The translations under genes and the position numbers were made by a program. From NCBI GenBank assembly GCA_965276815.1, contig CBDIBE010000007.1:372001-436000 (forward strand): a stretch of 64,000 bases of DNA, given 5' to 3'. Under the pieces are notes generated by a model. It was not told the origin of the DNA. It saw only the letters and a list, made by a program, of their open reading frames with translations, and did no database searches. Shown here one piece after another: positions 50,634-59,775 of the stretch. This DNA is from JAVVHH01 sp965276815 (GTDB lineage Bacteria > Pseudomonadota > Alphaproteobacteria > Acetobacterales > Acetobacteraceae). Position 1 is the stretch's first letter; every line of letters starts with the position of its first letter.

Positions 50634-51613
50634 GCCGCCAGCTCCTGCCAGTGCAAACAGGCGCTGCGGCGACCCGTGCACCCGGCCTCGGCCAGCTTCG
50701 GCCGGGCCGTGCGGCAATCCTGGCGTCCCAAATCGCAGCGCGGCTCGAACGCGCAACCCGGCGGCAGCGCCAGCACGTCCGGCGGCTGGCCGGGAATGGT
50801 CGGCAGCGCCGCCTCCAGCGGAGCGTCCAGCCGAGGAATCGAGCGGAACAGCGCTCGCGTATAGGGATGCAGCGGACGGGCAAACAGCGCCGCCGCCTCC
50901 GCCAGCTCGACCACACGCCCCGCATACATCACCGCGACCCGGTCGGCATATTTCGCCACCAACCCCAGATCGTGCGTGATCAGCACCAGCCCCATGCCGG
51001 TGCTCCGCCGCAGCGCATCCAGCAGCTCGAGGATCTGCGCCTGCACCGTGACATCCAGCGCCGTCGTCGGCTCGTCCGCGATCAGCACTTTCGGCCCCAG
51101 TGCAATCGCCATCGCGATCAACACCCGCTGCCGCATCCCGCCCGAAAGCTGGTGCGGATAGGCGCGCAGCCGCCGCGCCGGCTCCGGGATCTGCACTTGC
51201 GCGAGCAGCGCCTCCGCCTGCGCCATCGCCGCGCGCCGGCCGATCCGCCGATGCGCGCGCAACACCTCGTAGATCTGGTCGCCGATCGTGAACACCGGGT
51301 TGAGCGCCGTCAGCGGATCCTGGAACACCATCGCAATCCCGGTCCCGCGCAACCGCCGCAGCGCCTCCTTCTCCAGCCGCGTTAGGTCCTGCCCGGCGAA
51401 CAGCACGCTACCCGCCGCGACGAAACACGGCGGCGGCGCCAGCCCCAGCGCGGACAGGAAAGTGATCGACTTGCCCGACCCGCTCTCGCCCACCACCGCC
51501 AGCGTCTCGCCCGGCCCGACCGCCAGGCTGACATCCTCGATCAACGGCCGCATGCCCGAGGGCCCCGGAATGCCGGTGGTGAGGCGCCTAATGCTCAGCA
51601 GCGCCTCGCTCAC
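50630..51613 (-). CDS. dipeptide-type ABC ATPase (DppD-like), second transporter
   Basis: A 327-residue ATPase from GTG 51613, overlapping the permease stop. Walker A GESGSGKSI, Q-loop FQDPLTALNPVF, signature LSGGMRQRVLIAMAI and Walker B LIADEPTTALD; C-terminal PPGCAFEPRCDLGRQDC cluster. Unlike the first transporter of the island, permease and ATPase are separate here. GTG starts with four-base overlaps on both sides show tight coupling. Confidence 0.93.
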   Translation of the reverse strand: MSEALLSIRRLTTGIPGPSGMRPLIEDVSLAVGPGETLAVVGESGSGKSITFLSALGLAPPPCFVAAGSVLFAGQDLTRLEKEALRRLRGTGIAMVFQDPLTALNPVFTIGDQIYEVLRAHRRIGRRAAMAQAEALLAQVQIPEPARRLRAYPHQLSGGMRQRVLIAMAIALGPKVLIADEPTTALDVTVQAQILELLDALRRSTGMGLVLITHDLGLVAKYADRVAVMYAGRVVELAEAAALFARPLHPYTRALFRSIPRLDAPLEAALPTIPGQPPDVLALPPGCAFEPRCDLGRQDCRTARPKLAEAGCTGRRSACLHWQELAA

Positions 51614-52449
51614 AGCATCTTCGTGCCCGCCTGCTGGCGCAACTGCGGATCCAGCGTGTCGCGCAGCCCGTCGCCCAGCAGGTTCAGCCCGATCACCGTC
51701 AGCGCAATGCACAGCCCGGCCGACAGCGAGATCCAAGGATTGCTCGCGATGAACCCCTGGCTGTCGGCGATCACGTTGCCCCAGGTCGGCGTCGGCGGCT
51801 GCACGCCGATGCCCAAATAGCTCAGCCCCGCCTCCGACAGGATCGCCGAGGCCGCGCTCACCGTCGCCACCACGATCACCGGCGGCAGCGCGTTCGGCAG
51901 CACATGCATCAGCAGGATGGCGAACCCGCCCATGCCGATGGATTGCGACGCCTCGATAAACGGCCGCGGCCGGATCGTCAGCACCACCGAGCGCATCACC
52001 GCGGCAACCCGCGGCGTATAGGCGATCGCCACCGCGACAATCACCGAACTGAGCGAAGACCCGCGCACCGCGACAATGGCGAGCGCCAGCAAAAACCCGG
52101 GAAACGCTAGCAGGATATCGTTGCCGGCCATGATCAGCCGCTCCACCCAGCCGCCCAAGAACCCCGCGGTCGCCCCGATCGCGACCCCGAGCACCAGCGA
52201 GATTCCCACCACAGACAGCGCGACCTCGAGCGACACATGCGCGCCCCAGATCAAGCGGGACAAAACATCGCGCCCGAACTGATCCGTCCCCAGCCAATGC
52301 GCGGGGCCCGGCACGGCCAGCGTGTTCGCCAGATCGGTGTCGGTCGGCGAATAGGGCGCGATCCAGGGCGCCGTCAGCGCCACCACGCACAATATGGCCA
52401 GCAGCACCGAACCCGTGGCGAAGCCCTTATGCCGGGCAAACCGCCTCAT
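51610..52449 (-). CDS. dipeptide-type ABC permease (DppC-like), second transporter
   Basis: A 279-residue inner-membrane protein with LGTDQFGRDVLSRLIWGAHV, six membrane helices, the coupling loop ASQSIGMGGFAILLMHVLPN and the family end LGDGLRDTLDPQLRQQ. It forms the channel with the DppB-like permease encoded just upstream (ATGA overlap). Confidence 0.94.
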   Translation of the reverse strand: MRRFARHKGFATGSVLLAILCVVALTAPWIAPYSPTDTDLANTLAVPGPAHWLGTDQFGRDVLSRLIWGAHVSLEVALSVVGISLVLGVAIGATAGFLGGWVERLIMAGNDILLAFPGFLLALAIVAVRGSSLSSVIVAVAIAYTPRVAAVMRSVVLTIRPRPFIEASQSIGMGGFAILLMHVLPNALPPVIVVATVSAASAILSEAGLSYLGIGVQPPTPTWGNVIADSQGFIASNPWISLSAGLCIALTVIGLNLLGDGLRDTLDPQLRQQAGTKML

Positions 52450-53387
52450 GCCCGCCGCAACCGCGGGTCGATCACCAAATAGGCGATGTCGATCACCGTG
52501 TTCATCGCCACCACGGCGAGCGCCAGCACCAGCACGCCGGCCTGCACGAGCTGATAGTCGCGCGCCAGGATCGCCTTCAGGATCATCGAGCCGATCCCCG
52601 GCCGGCTAAATACCGCCTCGACCAGGATCGCGCTGCCCAGCGAAAGCGCGAACGTCACGCCAATAATCGCCAGGATCGGGATCAGCGCATTGCGCAGCAC
52701 GAGCCGATAGACGATCCGCCGCTCCGGCACCCCCAGGGCGCGCGCGACCCGCACATGCTCCTGCGCCAGCGCCTCCAGCATGGTCGAGCGGGTCAGCCGC
52801 GCAATATAGGCCGCCGTCGACACCCCGAGCACCAGCGCCGGCAGCGCCAAGTGATAAAGCTGCGCCCCAAGCGATTCCCCGCCCCCCGAGCCGAGCGCCG
52901 GAAACAGGTGCACCTCATGCGCAAGCAGCAGCACCGCCACCAGCCCAACCCAGAACACCGGAAACGAAATCCCCAGCAGCCCCCCGGCCATCGCCAGCAC
53001 GTCGAACCAGCTCCCCGGCTTCCGCGCCGTCGCGATGCCCAGCGGCACCCCGATCGCGATCGCGATCGCCAGCCCGCCAAAGCCCAGCGCCGCCGATGGC
53101 GGCAGGCTGTCCATCACCTCGTCCAGCGCCGGCGCGCCCGTCACCACCGACTGGCCCAAATCGCCCTGCAGCGCGCGGCCCACGAAGCGCGCATATTGCA
53201 CCAGCAACGGCTGGTCGAGCCCGAGATCCGCCCGCAAGGAAGCCACCGCTTCCGGCGTCGCGTAATCGCCCAGCATGGCCGTCGCCGGGTCGCCGGGGAT
53301 CAGCCGGATCAGAAAGAACACCAGCGTCACGATCCCGATCACCGTCACCGCCATCTGCAGCAACGTCTGCAAGCCGTAGCGCAACAA
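52446..53387 (-). CDS. dipeptide-type ABC permease (DppB-like), second transporter
   Basis: A 313-residue permease with FFLIRLIPGDPATAMLGDYA, coupling loop HVRVARALGVPERRIVYRLV and VEAVFSRPGIGSMILKAILA. It starts with TTG at 53387: AAGGG lies eight bases upstream, across the stop of the binding-protein gene, and no ATG or GTG fits. A rare start here could hold down permease synthesis relative to the binding protein. Confidence 0.92.
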   Translation of the reverse strand: MLRYGLQTLLQMAVTVIGIVTLVFFLIRLIPGDPATAMLGDYATPEAVASLRADLGLDQPLLVQYARFVGRALQGDLGQSVVTGAPALDEVMDSLPPSAALGFGGLAIAIAIGVPLGIATARKPGSWFDVLAMAGGLLGISFPVFWVGLVAVLLLAHEVHLFPALGSGGGESLGAQLYHLALPALVLGVSTAAYIARLTRSTMLEALAQEHVRVARALGVPERRIVYRLVLRNALIPILAIIGVTFALSLGSAILVEAVFSRPGIGSMILKAILARDYQLVQAGVLVLALAVVAMNTVIDIAYLVIDPRLRRA

Positions 53388-53391
53388 TCAA

Positions 53392-54933
53392 TTAACCCTT
53401 TAGGGAGACGGAATACACCTGAACGGTGAACAACGAATTCTGCACCAGCCCCTGCACGTTCGCCCCGCGCGCCAGGAACAGCTCCTCGGCATAGATCGGG
53501 ATCACCGGCAGGTCGGTCATCGTCTTGCGCAGGATCTGGTGATAGATCTCGGTCCGCGCCGGGATGTCCTGCGTGGCGGCCAGCTTGGCCAGCAGGTCCT
53601 CGATCCCCGTGTAGTGCGCCGTGTTCAGACCCGGCGGGAACGATTTCTTCGAGAACAGCGTCAGGATCGGGCTGTCCGGGTCGGGTGGCCCGACCACCCC
53701 GGTGATGCAGGTCGGGATATCGCCCTTGCTGCGCGCTTGCAGGTAGGCGCCGCGCTCGAGGATTTTTATGGTCGTCTTGATGCCCACCCCCGCCAAATCG
53801 CTGGCGATCGGCACCATCAGCTTGTCGTATGGGTTAGCCGCCACGCTGATCAGCTCGAGCGGGAAGCCCTCGACGCCGGCCGCCTTCAACAGCGCCCGCG
53901 CCTTGTCGGGGTCATACGGGTATCTCGGCACGTCGTCGGTGTATTCGGGAAACGACGGCGTCAGCGCGCTGTATGCCTCCCCACGCGTGCCCTTGAAGAA
54001 CCCATCCACGATCGCCTTGCGGTTGAAGCCGTAAGCGATCGCCTGGCGCACCCGCAGATCATCGAGCGGCTTGACCGTCATGTTGAGCACGAGGTTGTTG
54101 GTGTGGTTGGCCGCGCGCTGCAGGACCGTAATGCCCTGCGCCGCCTTCATCCGCTGGATGACCGCGGGCTCCTGCAGGGCGTAGAAAATATCGATCTCGC
54201 CATTCTCCAGCGCGATTGCCGCCGCGGTCTCGTCGCGGATAATGCGGAAGACGACGCCGTCCACTTTCGGCGCGCCCTCGAAATAGGCCGGGTTCGCCTT
54301 CAACCGCACCTCGTTGCCGGGCGACCAGCGCTCGAAGCTGAACGGCCCGGTGCCGACCGGCTGCAGCGGATAGCGCTGCTCCCCGATCGCGGCCAACGCC
54401 TTGCGCGACACCATCCAGCCTTGGTTGAACGCCGTCAGCTTCTGCAGCACCCCCGGGTTCGGCGCGGCCAGCAGGACGCGCACGGTCAGCGGATCCGGCG
54501 TCTCCACGCCGCTGATGCCTTCGAACTGGCCGACATAGGCGCTGTTGGTCGAGGGCTTCTTCACCCGCTCGATCGAGAACTTCACGTCGTCCGAGGTGAA
54601 ATCGCCGTAATTCTTGTGCCAGGTGACGCCGCTGCGCAGCTTGAACACATACGCCTTGCCGCCATCCTCGATCGTGTAGGACGTCGCCAGGTCAGGCACG
54701 ATCTTATTCGTCGCCTGATCATACTTCAGCAGGCCGTTATAGATATTGCCGGCGACCGTCTGGTTCTCGATCTGGAAGATGCGCGCGGGATCGAGGTTGC
54801 CGATATCGGACGAAATCCGCACCCGCAGCGTACGCTCCTCCGCCCTCGCCCGGCCCGGCGCGCCGATCGCCGACGCCGCGGCCCCGCCGGCCAGCAGGCG
54901 CGCGGCATCGCGGCGCGTAATCCCGCTACTCAT
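53392..54933 (-). CDS. Tat-exported dipeptide-type solute-binding protein, second transporter
   Basis: A 513-residue SBP_bac_5 protein with a twin-arginine leader (TRRDAARLLAGGAAASAIG, cleaved near residue 31). Family segments YVFKLRSGVTWHKNYGDFTS and VRQAIAYGFNRKAIVDGFF are clear. Its ATG overlaps the stop of the GatC/AtzG-like gene as ATGA, linking it to the amidase upstream, and the cognate permease follows 4 bases downstream. Ligand unknown, likely an amide that the flanking amidases hydrolyse. Confidence 0.92.
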   Translation of the reverse strand: MSSGITRRDAARLLAGGAAASAIGAPGRARAEERTLRVRISSDIGNLDPARIFQIENQTVAGNIYNGLLKYDQATNKIVPDLATSYTIEDGGKAYVFKLRSGVTWHKNYGDFTSDDVKFSIERVKKPSTNSAYVGQFEGISGVETPDPLTVRVLLAAPNPGVLQKLTAFNQGWMVSRKALAAIGEQRYPLQPVGTGPFSFERWSPGNEVRLKANPAYFEGAPKVDGVVFRIIRDETAAAIALENGEIDIFYALQEPAVIQRMKAAQGITVLQRAANHTNNLVLNMTVKPLDDLRVRQAIAYGFNRKAIVDGFFKGTRGEAYSALTPSFPEYTDDVPRYPYDPDKARALLKAAGVEGFPLELISVAANPYDKLMVPIASDLAGVGIKTTIKILERGAYLQARSKGDIPTCITGVVGPPDPDSPILTLFSKKSFPPGLNTAHYTGIEDLLAKLAATQDIPARTEIYHQILRKTMTDLPVIPIYAEELFLARGANVQGLVQNSLFTVQVYSVSLKG

Positions 54934-55136
54934 GCCCGCTTCTCCGGCATAAAACGGGCCGGGTCGAACACATGCGCCGGCTCGTCCCCCCGGTCGCGAT
55001 CGCGCGGCAGCCGCTCCAGCATCTCCTGCACCCGAGCATGCGCCGCGAACAGATCGTCCTCGAACTCCGCCGGCAGATCGAGCCCGGCAAACCGGGCCAT
55101 CATCAGGATCTCGTCGCGGTTCGGCTTGTAGACCAT
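54930..55136 (-). CDS. small GatC/AtzG-like amidase partner
   Basis: A 68-residue protein from ATG 55136 with GAGAGGGG upstream. RDEILMMARFAGLDLPAEF gives the GatC-like helix; the tail DEPAHVFDPARF is nearly the same as in the partial gene at the window's right end (DEPAHVFAPATF). It lies 14 bases after the amidase gene, as AtzG accompanies AtzE, and overlaps the next gene by four bases. It probably stabilises the upstream amidase. Related small subunits are called DUF4089. Confidence 0.75.
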   Translation of the reverse strand: MVYKPNRDEILMMARFAGLDLPAEFEDDLFAAHARVQEMLERLPRDRDRGDEPAHVFDPARFMPEKRA

Positions 55137-55150
55137 GGCGGCGTCCCCTC

Positions 55151-56569
55151 TCACATCAGGTCTGGCACGCGCCGATGCCAATCCGTTTCCCGCTGGTAGG
55201 CGTCGCCGCAACGATACACCGTCGCCTCGTCGAACGGCGCGCCACCGAGCTGCAGCGAAATCGGCAGCCCATCCGACGAGAACCCGCACGGCAGCACCAT
55301 AGCAGGGTTGCCGGCCAGCGAGAACGGCATCGTCACCAGGCGCAGCCCCTTGAAGAAATCCGCCCCCTCCGGATCGTTCGGATCCGCCGTCGACAGCCAG
55401 CCCGCCGTCGCCAGGATGTCGTATCGCCCGAACATGGCGAGTAGCTTGCGCGCCAGCTCGTTCCGCCACTTGACCGCCAGCAGATAATCCTCCGCGCGGA
55501 TCAGCGCGCCACCTAGCACGCGCTGCCGCAGCTTCTGGCTGAACAGGCCGGGCCGCTTGCGCATGTTCTCCGCGTGCACCGAAAACAGCTCGGCGGACGA
55601 GATCATCGTTTTGCAGTCGATATAGGGCTGCAGGTCGCCGAGATCGACCTCTTCCACATCAGCTCCCATGCTCGCGAGCTGCGCCACCGCACTGTCCACT
55701 GCCGCAACGACCTCGGATTGCGCCTCGTCCGCGTACCAGCCGCGGACATGGCCGATCCGTAGCCCGGCGACGCTCCCGGTCAGCGCGCTCCGATAATCCT
55801 GCACCGGCCGGTTGGCGGAACTCGGATCCACCGCATCGTGCCCGGCCATGGCAGCCAGCATGATCGCGTTATCCTCGACCGAAACCGTGATCGGCCCGCA
55901 ATGATCGAGCGAATAGGTGTTGGGCACCACCCCGGTCCGGCTGACCAGCCCATAGGTCGGCTTCATCCCCACAACACCGCAAGCCGCTGCCGGCCAGCGC
56001 ACCGAGCCGCCCGTGTCCGTCCCCACCGCCGCCGGCACGAAGCGCGCGCCGACCGCCGCACCCGAACCGCTCGAAGAACCCCCCGGCAAATGCCGCGTGC
56101 TCCACGGGTTCAGCGCCGGCGGAAACGGCAGGTCCCAGGCCGGGCCGCCAATCGCATATTCGAACGTCGCCGTCTTGCCCAGCAGGATCCCGCCTGCCTT
56201 GCGCAGACAGGCGGCCACCGCCGCATCGCGCGCCGGCACCCGCTCGATGTCCTGCTGCGAATGCGACGTCGTGCGCAGCCCAGCCGTGTCGACATTGTCC
56301 TTCAGCGCGAAAGGAATGCCATGGAACGGCCCGCGATCCTGCCCGGCCGCCAGCTCCGCCTCCGCTTCCTTGGCGGCGCTTCGCGCTCCCACTTCGTCGA
56401 CCGTGATGAAGCTGTGCAATGCGTTGTCGTATCGCGCGATGCGAGCCAGGAAGGCGTCCACGATCGCCGTCGGCGTCGTCTCCCGGGCGCGGATCGCCCG
56501 CCCCAGCTCGGCCACACCGGCGGTGATGAGCTGGTCCTCAGCGTGATCGATCGTCTGGACGTGCGACAT
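55151..56569 (-). CDS. amidase-signature amidohydrolase (AtzE-like)
   Basis: A 472-residue amidase from ATG 56569 (an earlier start would add 22 unconserved residues). Catalytic Lys in FHGIPFALKDNVDTAGL, cis-Ser in LPGGSSSGSGAAVGA and nucleophile Ser in GTDTGGSVRWPAAACG; the layout matches AtzE/GatA-type enzymes. First gene of the long leftward operon, paired with a small GatC/AtzG-like gene. AtzE cleaves carboxybiuret-type carbamoyl amides; here a ureide or amide from the imported solute is plausible. Confidence 0.9.
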   Translation of the reverse strand: MSHVQTIDHAEDQLITAGVAELGRAIRARETTPTAIVDAFLARIARYDNALHSFITVDEVGARSAAKEAEAELAAGQDRGPFHGIPFALKDNVDTAGLRTTSHSQQDIERVPARDAAVAACLRKAGGILLGKTATFEYAIGGPAWDLPFPPALNPWSTRHLPGGSSSGSGAAVGARFVPAAVGTDTGGSVRWPAAACGVVGMKPTYGLVSRTGVVPNTYSLDHCGPITVSVEDNAIMLAAMAGHDAVDPSSANRPVQDYRSALTGSVAGLRIGHVRGWYADEAQSEVVAAVDSAVAQLASMGADVEEVDLGDLQPYIDCKTMISSAELFSVHAENMRKRPGLFSQKLRQRVLGGALIRAEDYLLAVKWRNELARKLLAMFGRYDILATAGWLSTADPNDPEGADFFKGLRLVTMPFSLAGNPAMVLPCGFSSDGLPISLQLGGAPFDEATVYRCGDAYQRETDWHRRVPDLM

Positions 56570-56703
56570 GGAAGACACTATCCAAGAACCATGCCAGCTG
56601 GCACCGCACGGCAGCGGCCCGTATGGTTGCAACAAAGGGCCCGATTTGCAGGCAGCCGGCGCTGCATCGGGCGGCAGTCTATCGTTACGATTGGAGATCA
56701 GTG

Positions 56704-57357
56704 ATGAACGAGGGAGAACTCAAGTATCACCAGGCCGGGCTTGGCCGTCGCATCGGCTTCGGCGAGCGTCCCGCAATCCTCGTAGTGGACTTCAACAAGG
56801 GCTGCACCGACCCGGCCTCGCCGTTGCCGCCGCTGATGGATCTCAGCGCGGAAATCCGCGCCACGCGCCGGCTCATCGATCTTGGCCGCGCGGCCGGCGC
56901 ACTGATCGTCTACATGACCATTGGCCCGATCCGCGAAGACCTGCAGGATTTGGGGCCGCTAGGCTTCAAAGTGCCTGGCCTGCGCATCTTCACCGAAGGA
57001 TCCGTCTGGTCGGAGATCAACGACGGGCTGGAAGTGCTGCCGCAGGACTACCTGGTGTGGAAGAAGTGGCAGTCCGCCTTCCACGGCACCGACCTGCTCA
57101 GCATCCTCATCCATCGCCGAATCGACACGGCCATCGTGACCGGCTGCGTCACCAGCGGCTGCGTCCGCGCCACTGTGGTCGACGCCTGCACCAACGGCTT
57201 CCGCGTCATCATCCCGCGCGAATGCGTCGGCGACCGCACCACGGTGATCCACGAGGCCAACCTGTTCGACATGAACGCCAAGAACGCTGACGTCATACAA
57301 GTTGCGGAAGTGGAGTCCTATTTGCGCGCCCATATCCGCACCAACACCGCCGCTTAA
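56704..57357 (+). CDS. isochorismatase-family amidohydrolase, second copy
   Basis: A 217-residue cysteine hydrolase from ATG 56704 (GGAG about 9 bases upstream; 134-base divergent gap from the amidase operon). Triad D (PAILVVDFNKGCTD), K (YLVWKKWQSAFHGTDL) and C (GCVTSGCVRATVVDACTNGF), then IPRECVGDRTTVIHEANLFD. About half identical by eye to 47377-48027 in the C-terminal half, but with more bulky residues around the Lys loop, so its substrate may differ. Overlaps the BKACE gene end-to-end by four bases. Confidence 0.87.
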   Translation: MNEGELKYHQAGLGRRIGFGERPAILVVDFNKGCTDPASPLPPLMDLSAEIRATRRLIDLGRAAGALIVYMTIGPIREDLQDLGPLGFKVPGLRIFTEGSVWSEINDGLEVLPQDYLVWKKWQSAFHGTDLLSILIHRRIDTAIVTGCVTSGCVRATVVDACTNGFRVIIPRECVGDRTTVIHEANLFDMNAKNADVIQVAEVESYLRAHIRTNTAA

Positions 57358-58226
57358 TCGCCGACCCCGAGCATGCACCGCGCCTCCTCCGGCGTGGCGA
57401 CCTCCCGCCCATAGCTCCGCGCCATCTCGGCGACCCGGCGGACCAGTTCCGCATTCGTCGGCGCTCCCAGCTCCGCATAATCATGGTCGCCAATCCCGAT
57501 CGACACGTGCCCCCCAAGCTGGATCGCCTGCGCCGCCGTCGGAAACAAATTCCCCGGCTTGCTGTTCACCGACCACTCGATCGGCCGATCCGGCATCACG
57601 TCGAGAAACGCCCGCAACCCAGCAGGCGTCGGCGGATGCCCGCCGAGCTGCCCGCCCCCAGTATGCACCAGCAGCACGTAAGCCGGGTCCGGCAGCAACC
57701 CCATGTCGAAGAAGGGCTCGATCGTCCGCACGAACGGGATCGCCCAGCACGCCAGCACCGGCCGCACGCCCAGCGAGGCGAACGTGCGCAACAAATAGGT
57801 CAGTGTCGCAGTTGAATTGACGTAGCTCTTGTCAGTCGAGCCGTAGGATTTTTTGGCTGCGTCGTAAATGTCGATATTCGTGCTGCCCAGATCGACCGAC
57901 GCAAACTCCGGCGCCAGCCCATCATCGACCAAACGTCGTATATGCCCGCTCCGCGCCTCGTCGCCGCTGATCGTGATCTGCCCCAGCGTCGGATGCAGGA
58001 TCAGCCGGCTCGCCTCGCGGATCGCGCGAATACTGTCCCGATACGCCTCATACTCATGCGCCGGCGACCCATCTGACTTGCGCGCATGGAAGTGCAATAT
58101 CGACGCCCCCGCCGCCTGCACCGCTTCGGCGTCGCGCGCCAGCTCCTCGGCGGTCCACGGCACATGCGGGTTCACATCCCGCATCATGTATTCGTTGACC
58201 CGTGCCTCGATGATCAGCTTCTTCAT
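57354..58226 (-). CDS. beta-keto acid cleavage enzyme (BKACE, DUF849)
   Basis: A 290-residue TIM-barrel protein of the BKACE family from ATG 58226 with GGGGGAAC upstream. KLIIEARVNEYMMRDVNPHV at the start, LHFHARKSDGSPAHEYE (zinc-binding His pair), GQITISGDEARSGHIRRLVD and SVNSKPGNLFPTAAQAI are family features. Members exchange acetyl-CoA with a beta-keto acid to give acetoacetate and an acyl-CoA (as in lysine or carnitine breakdown). It could finish breakdown of the carbon skeleton left by amidases and aminotransferase. Specific substrate unknown. Confidence 0.87.
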   Translation of the reverse strand: MKKLIIEARVNEYMMRDVNPHVPWTAEELARDAEAVQAAGASILHFHARKSDGSPAHEYEAYRDSIRAIREASRLILHPTLGQITISGDEARSGHIRRLVDDGLAPEFASVDLGSTNIDIYDAAKKSYGSTDKSYVNSTATLTYLLRTFASLGVRPVLACWAIPFVRTIEPFFDMGLLPDPAYVLLVHTGGGQLGGHPPTPAGLRAFLDVMPDRPIEWSVNSKPGNLFPTAAQAIQLGGHVSIGIGDHDYAELGAPTNAELVRRVAEMARSYGREVATPEEARCMLGVGD

Positions 58227-58258
58227 TTGTTCCCCCCGCAGCGGCTTATGGCGCCAGC

Positions 58259-59746
58259 TCACTCCGCTGGCTTGAGCGCCTGCCTCCCTGGCCGCGCATG
58301 CCCGCTCACATTCGCGCCGTCGCCCGGATGCAGCAGCAAGAAGCCGGGCGCGGATAGCAAGGTGATGCCGGCAACAATCAGGAACGCCATGTGGAAGTCG
58401 CCGACCGTCGGCAGCTCGCCTGGTCCGGCCACCAAGGCCAGCACGACCGCCGCGATGGAGACGCCGAACGAGATCGTCAATTGCTGGATGACTCCGCCGA
58501 GGCTCGTGCTGCGGCTCAGCGTCGATGCCGGCATATCGGAATAGGTCAGCGTGTTGGTCGTGATGAACTGCGTGCCGCGCGCAATGCCGAAGATCATCAC
58601 ATGCGTGACGATTAGCCAATGCGGCGTCGAAGCCCGCATAAAAGCGAAGGCCGCTATCACCGCGGACGTGAATATTGCGCCAGCAAACAGCACACGCTTG
58701 AAGCCCCACACGCGCAGCATCAAAAGGGACACCGGCCGCACGATCAGCGCGCCGAGGCTCATCACGAAGGTCAGCGACCCCGATTCGATCGGGCTGAGCC
58801 CGAACCCGATCTGCAGCATCAGCGGCAGCATGAATGGCACGGCATTCGCGCCGGTCCGGCTGAGCCCACCGGACAGCGAGCTGATCCGGAACGTGCGATG
58901 CGCGAACAAGCCGAGATCGAGCACCGGGTCCTTGTGCCGCCGCGCGTACACGCCATAGGCCAGCAGCAACAACACCGCCGCCGCCAGCAATCCCAGCGTC
59001 CCCGACCGCGGCATAACCGGATGCCCCACCGCCTCAAGCGCGAATTGCAGGAAGGCGAGCCCGGCGCCGCACAGCAGGAAGCCCACCACGTCGAAGCGCG
59101 GCGGCCGGCTCAGCCGCGCGTCATCCACGTAGCGCAGCGCCAGCGCGATGCCGAGCACGCCCGGCGGAATGTTCACGTAGAACAGCCACCGCCAGTTCGC
59201 ATAGGTGGTGAGAAACCCGCCAATGAGCGGCCCGGCCGTCGGACCGATCACTGCCGGAATCGTCACATAGGTCATCGCGGTCAGCAATTGGCTGCGCGGG
59301 AACGCCCGCAACAGGATCAGCCGTCCCACCGGCGTCATCATCGCGCCGCCAAACCCTTGCAGCACGCGCATCGCCACCATCTCGGGCAGATTGACGGCCA
59401 GACCGCACAGGCCGGAGGCGACCGTGAAGATCAGCAGCGCCGCCACGAACACCCGGCGCGTGCCGAAGCGATCGGCGAACCAGCCGCTGACCGGGATGAA
59501 CACTGCCAGGCTCAGCACGTAGCTGGTGATCGCCACGCTCATCATCAGCGGCGTGGTGCCGAGGCTTTTGGCGATATCGGGGATCGCGGTGGTGATGATG
59601 GTGGAGTCGAGCTGCTCCATCATGAAGGCGAAGGCGACCGTCAGCGGTATGATGTAGCGCAGCTTGCGGCTGCGCATCGCCGCAAACTCGCTCTCGCCAG
59701 ACTCTGGTTCCGTGGTCCCTGGCAGGGTGTCGCTCCGCTCCGTCAC
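58259..59746 (-). CDS. MFS drug/metabolite efflux transporter (DHA2-like)
   Basis: A membrane protein of 495 residues from GTG 59746, or 472 from ATG 59677; neither has a strong ribosome-binding sequence. Helices 1-2 contain MEQLDSTIITTAIPDIAKSL and GWFADRFGTRRVFVAALLIF, the MFS loop motif, and about fourteen hydrophobic segments follow, as in EmrB/QacA-type proton antiporters. It probably exports a toxic pathway compound or drug. Lies between the BKACE and third amidase genes on the same strand. Confidence 0.9.
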   Translation of the reverse strand: MTERSDTLPGTTEPESGESEFAAMRSRKLRYIIPLTVAFAFMMEQLDSTIITTAIPDIAKSLGTTPLMMSVAITSYVLSLAVFIPVSGWFADRFGTRRVFVAALLIFTVASGLCGLAVNLPEMVAMRVLQGFGGAMMTPVGRLILLRAFPRSQLLTAMTYVTIPAVIGPTAGPLIGGFLTTYANWRWLFYVNIPPGVLGIALALRYVDDARLSRPPRFDVVGFLLCGAGLAFLQFALEAVGHPVMPRSGTLGLLAAAVLLLLAYGVYARRHKDPVLDLGLFAHRTFRISSLSGGLSRTGANAVPFMLPLMLQIGFGLSPIESGSLTFVMSLGALIVRPVSLLMLRVWGFKRVLFAGAIFTSAVIAAFAFMRASTPHWLIVTHVMIFGIARGTQFITTNTLTYSDMPASTLSRSTSLGGVIQQLTISFGVSIAAVVLALVAGPGELPTVGDFHMAFLIVAGITLLSAPGFLLLHPGDGANVSGHARPGRQALKPAE

Positions 59747-59775
59747 CCGCCTTGTATGAGCATGGCCGCCTCGCC

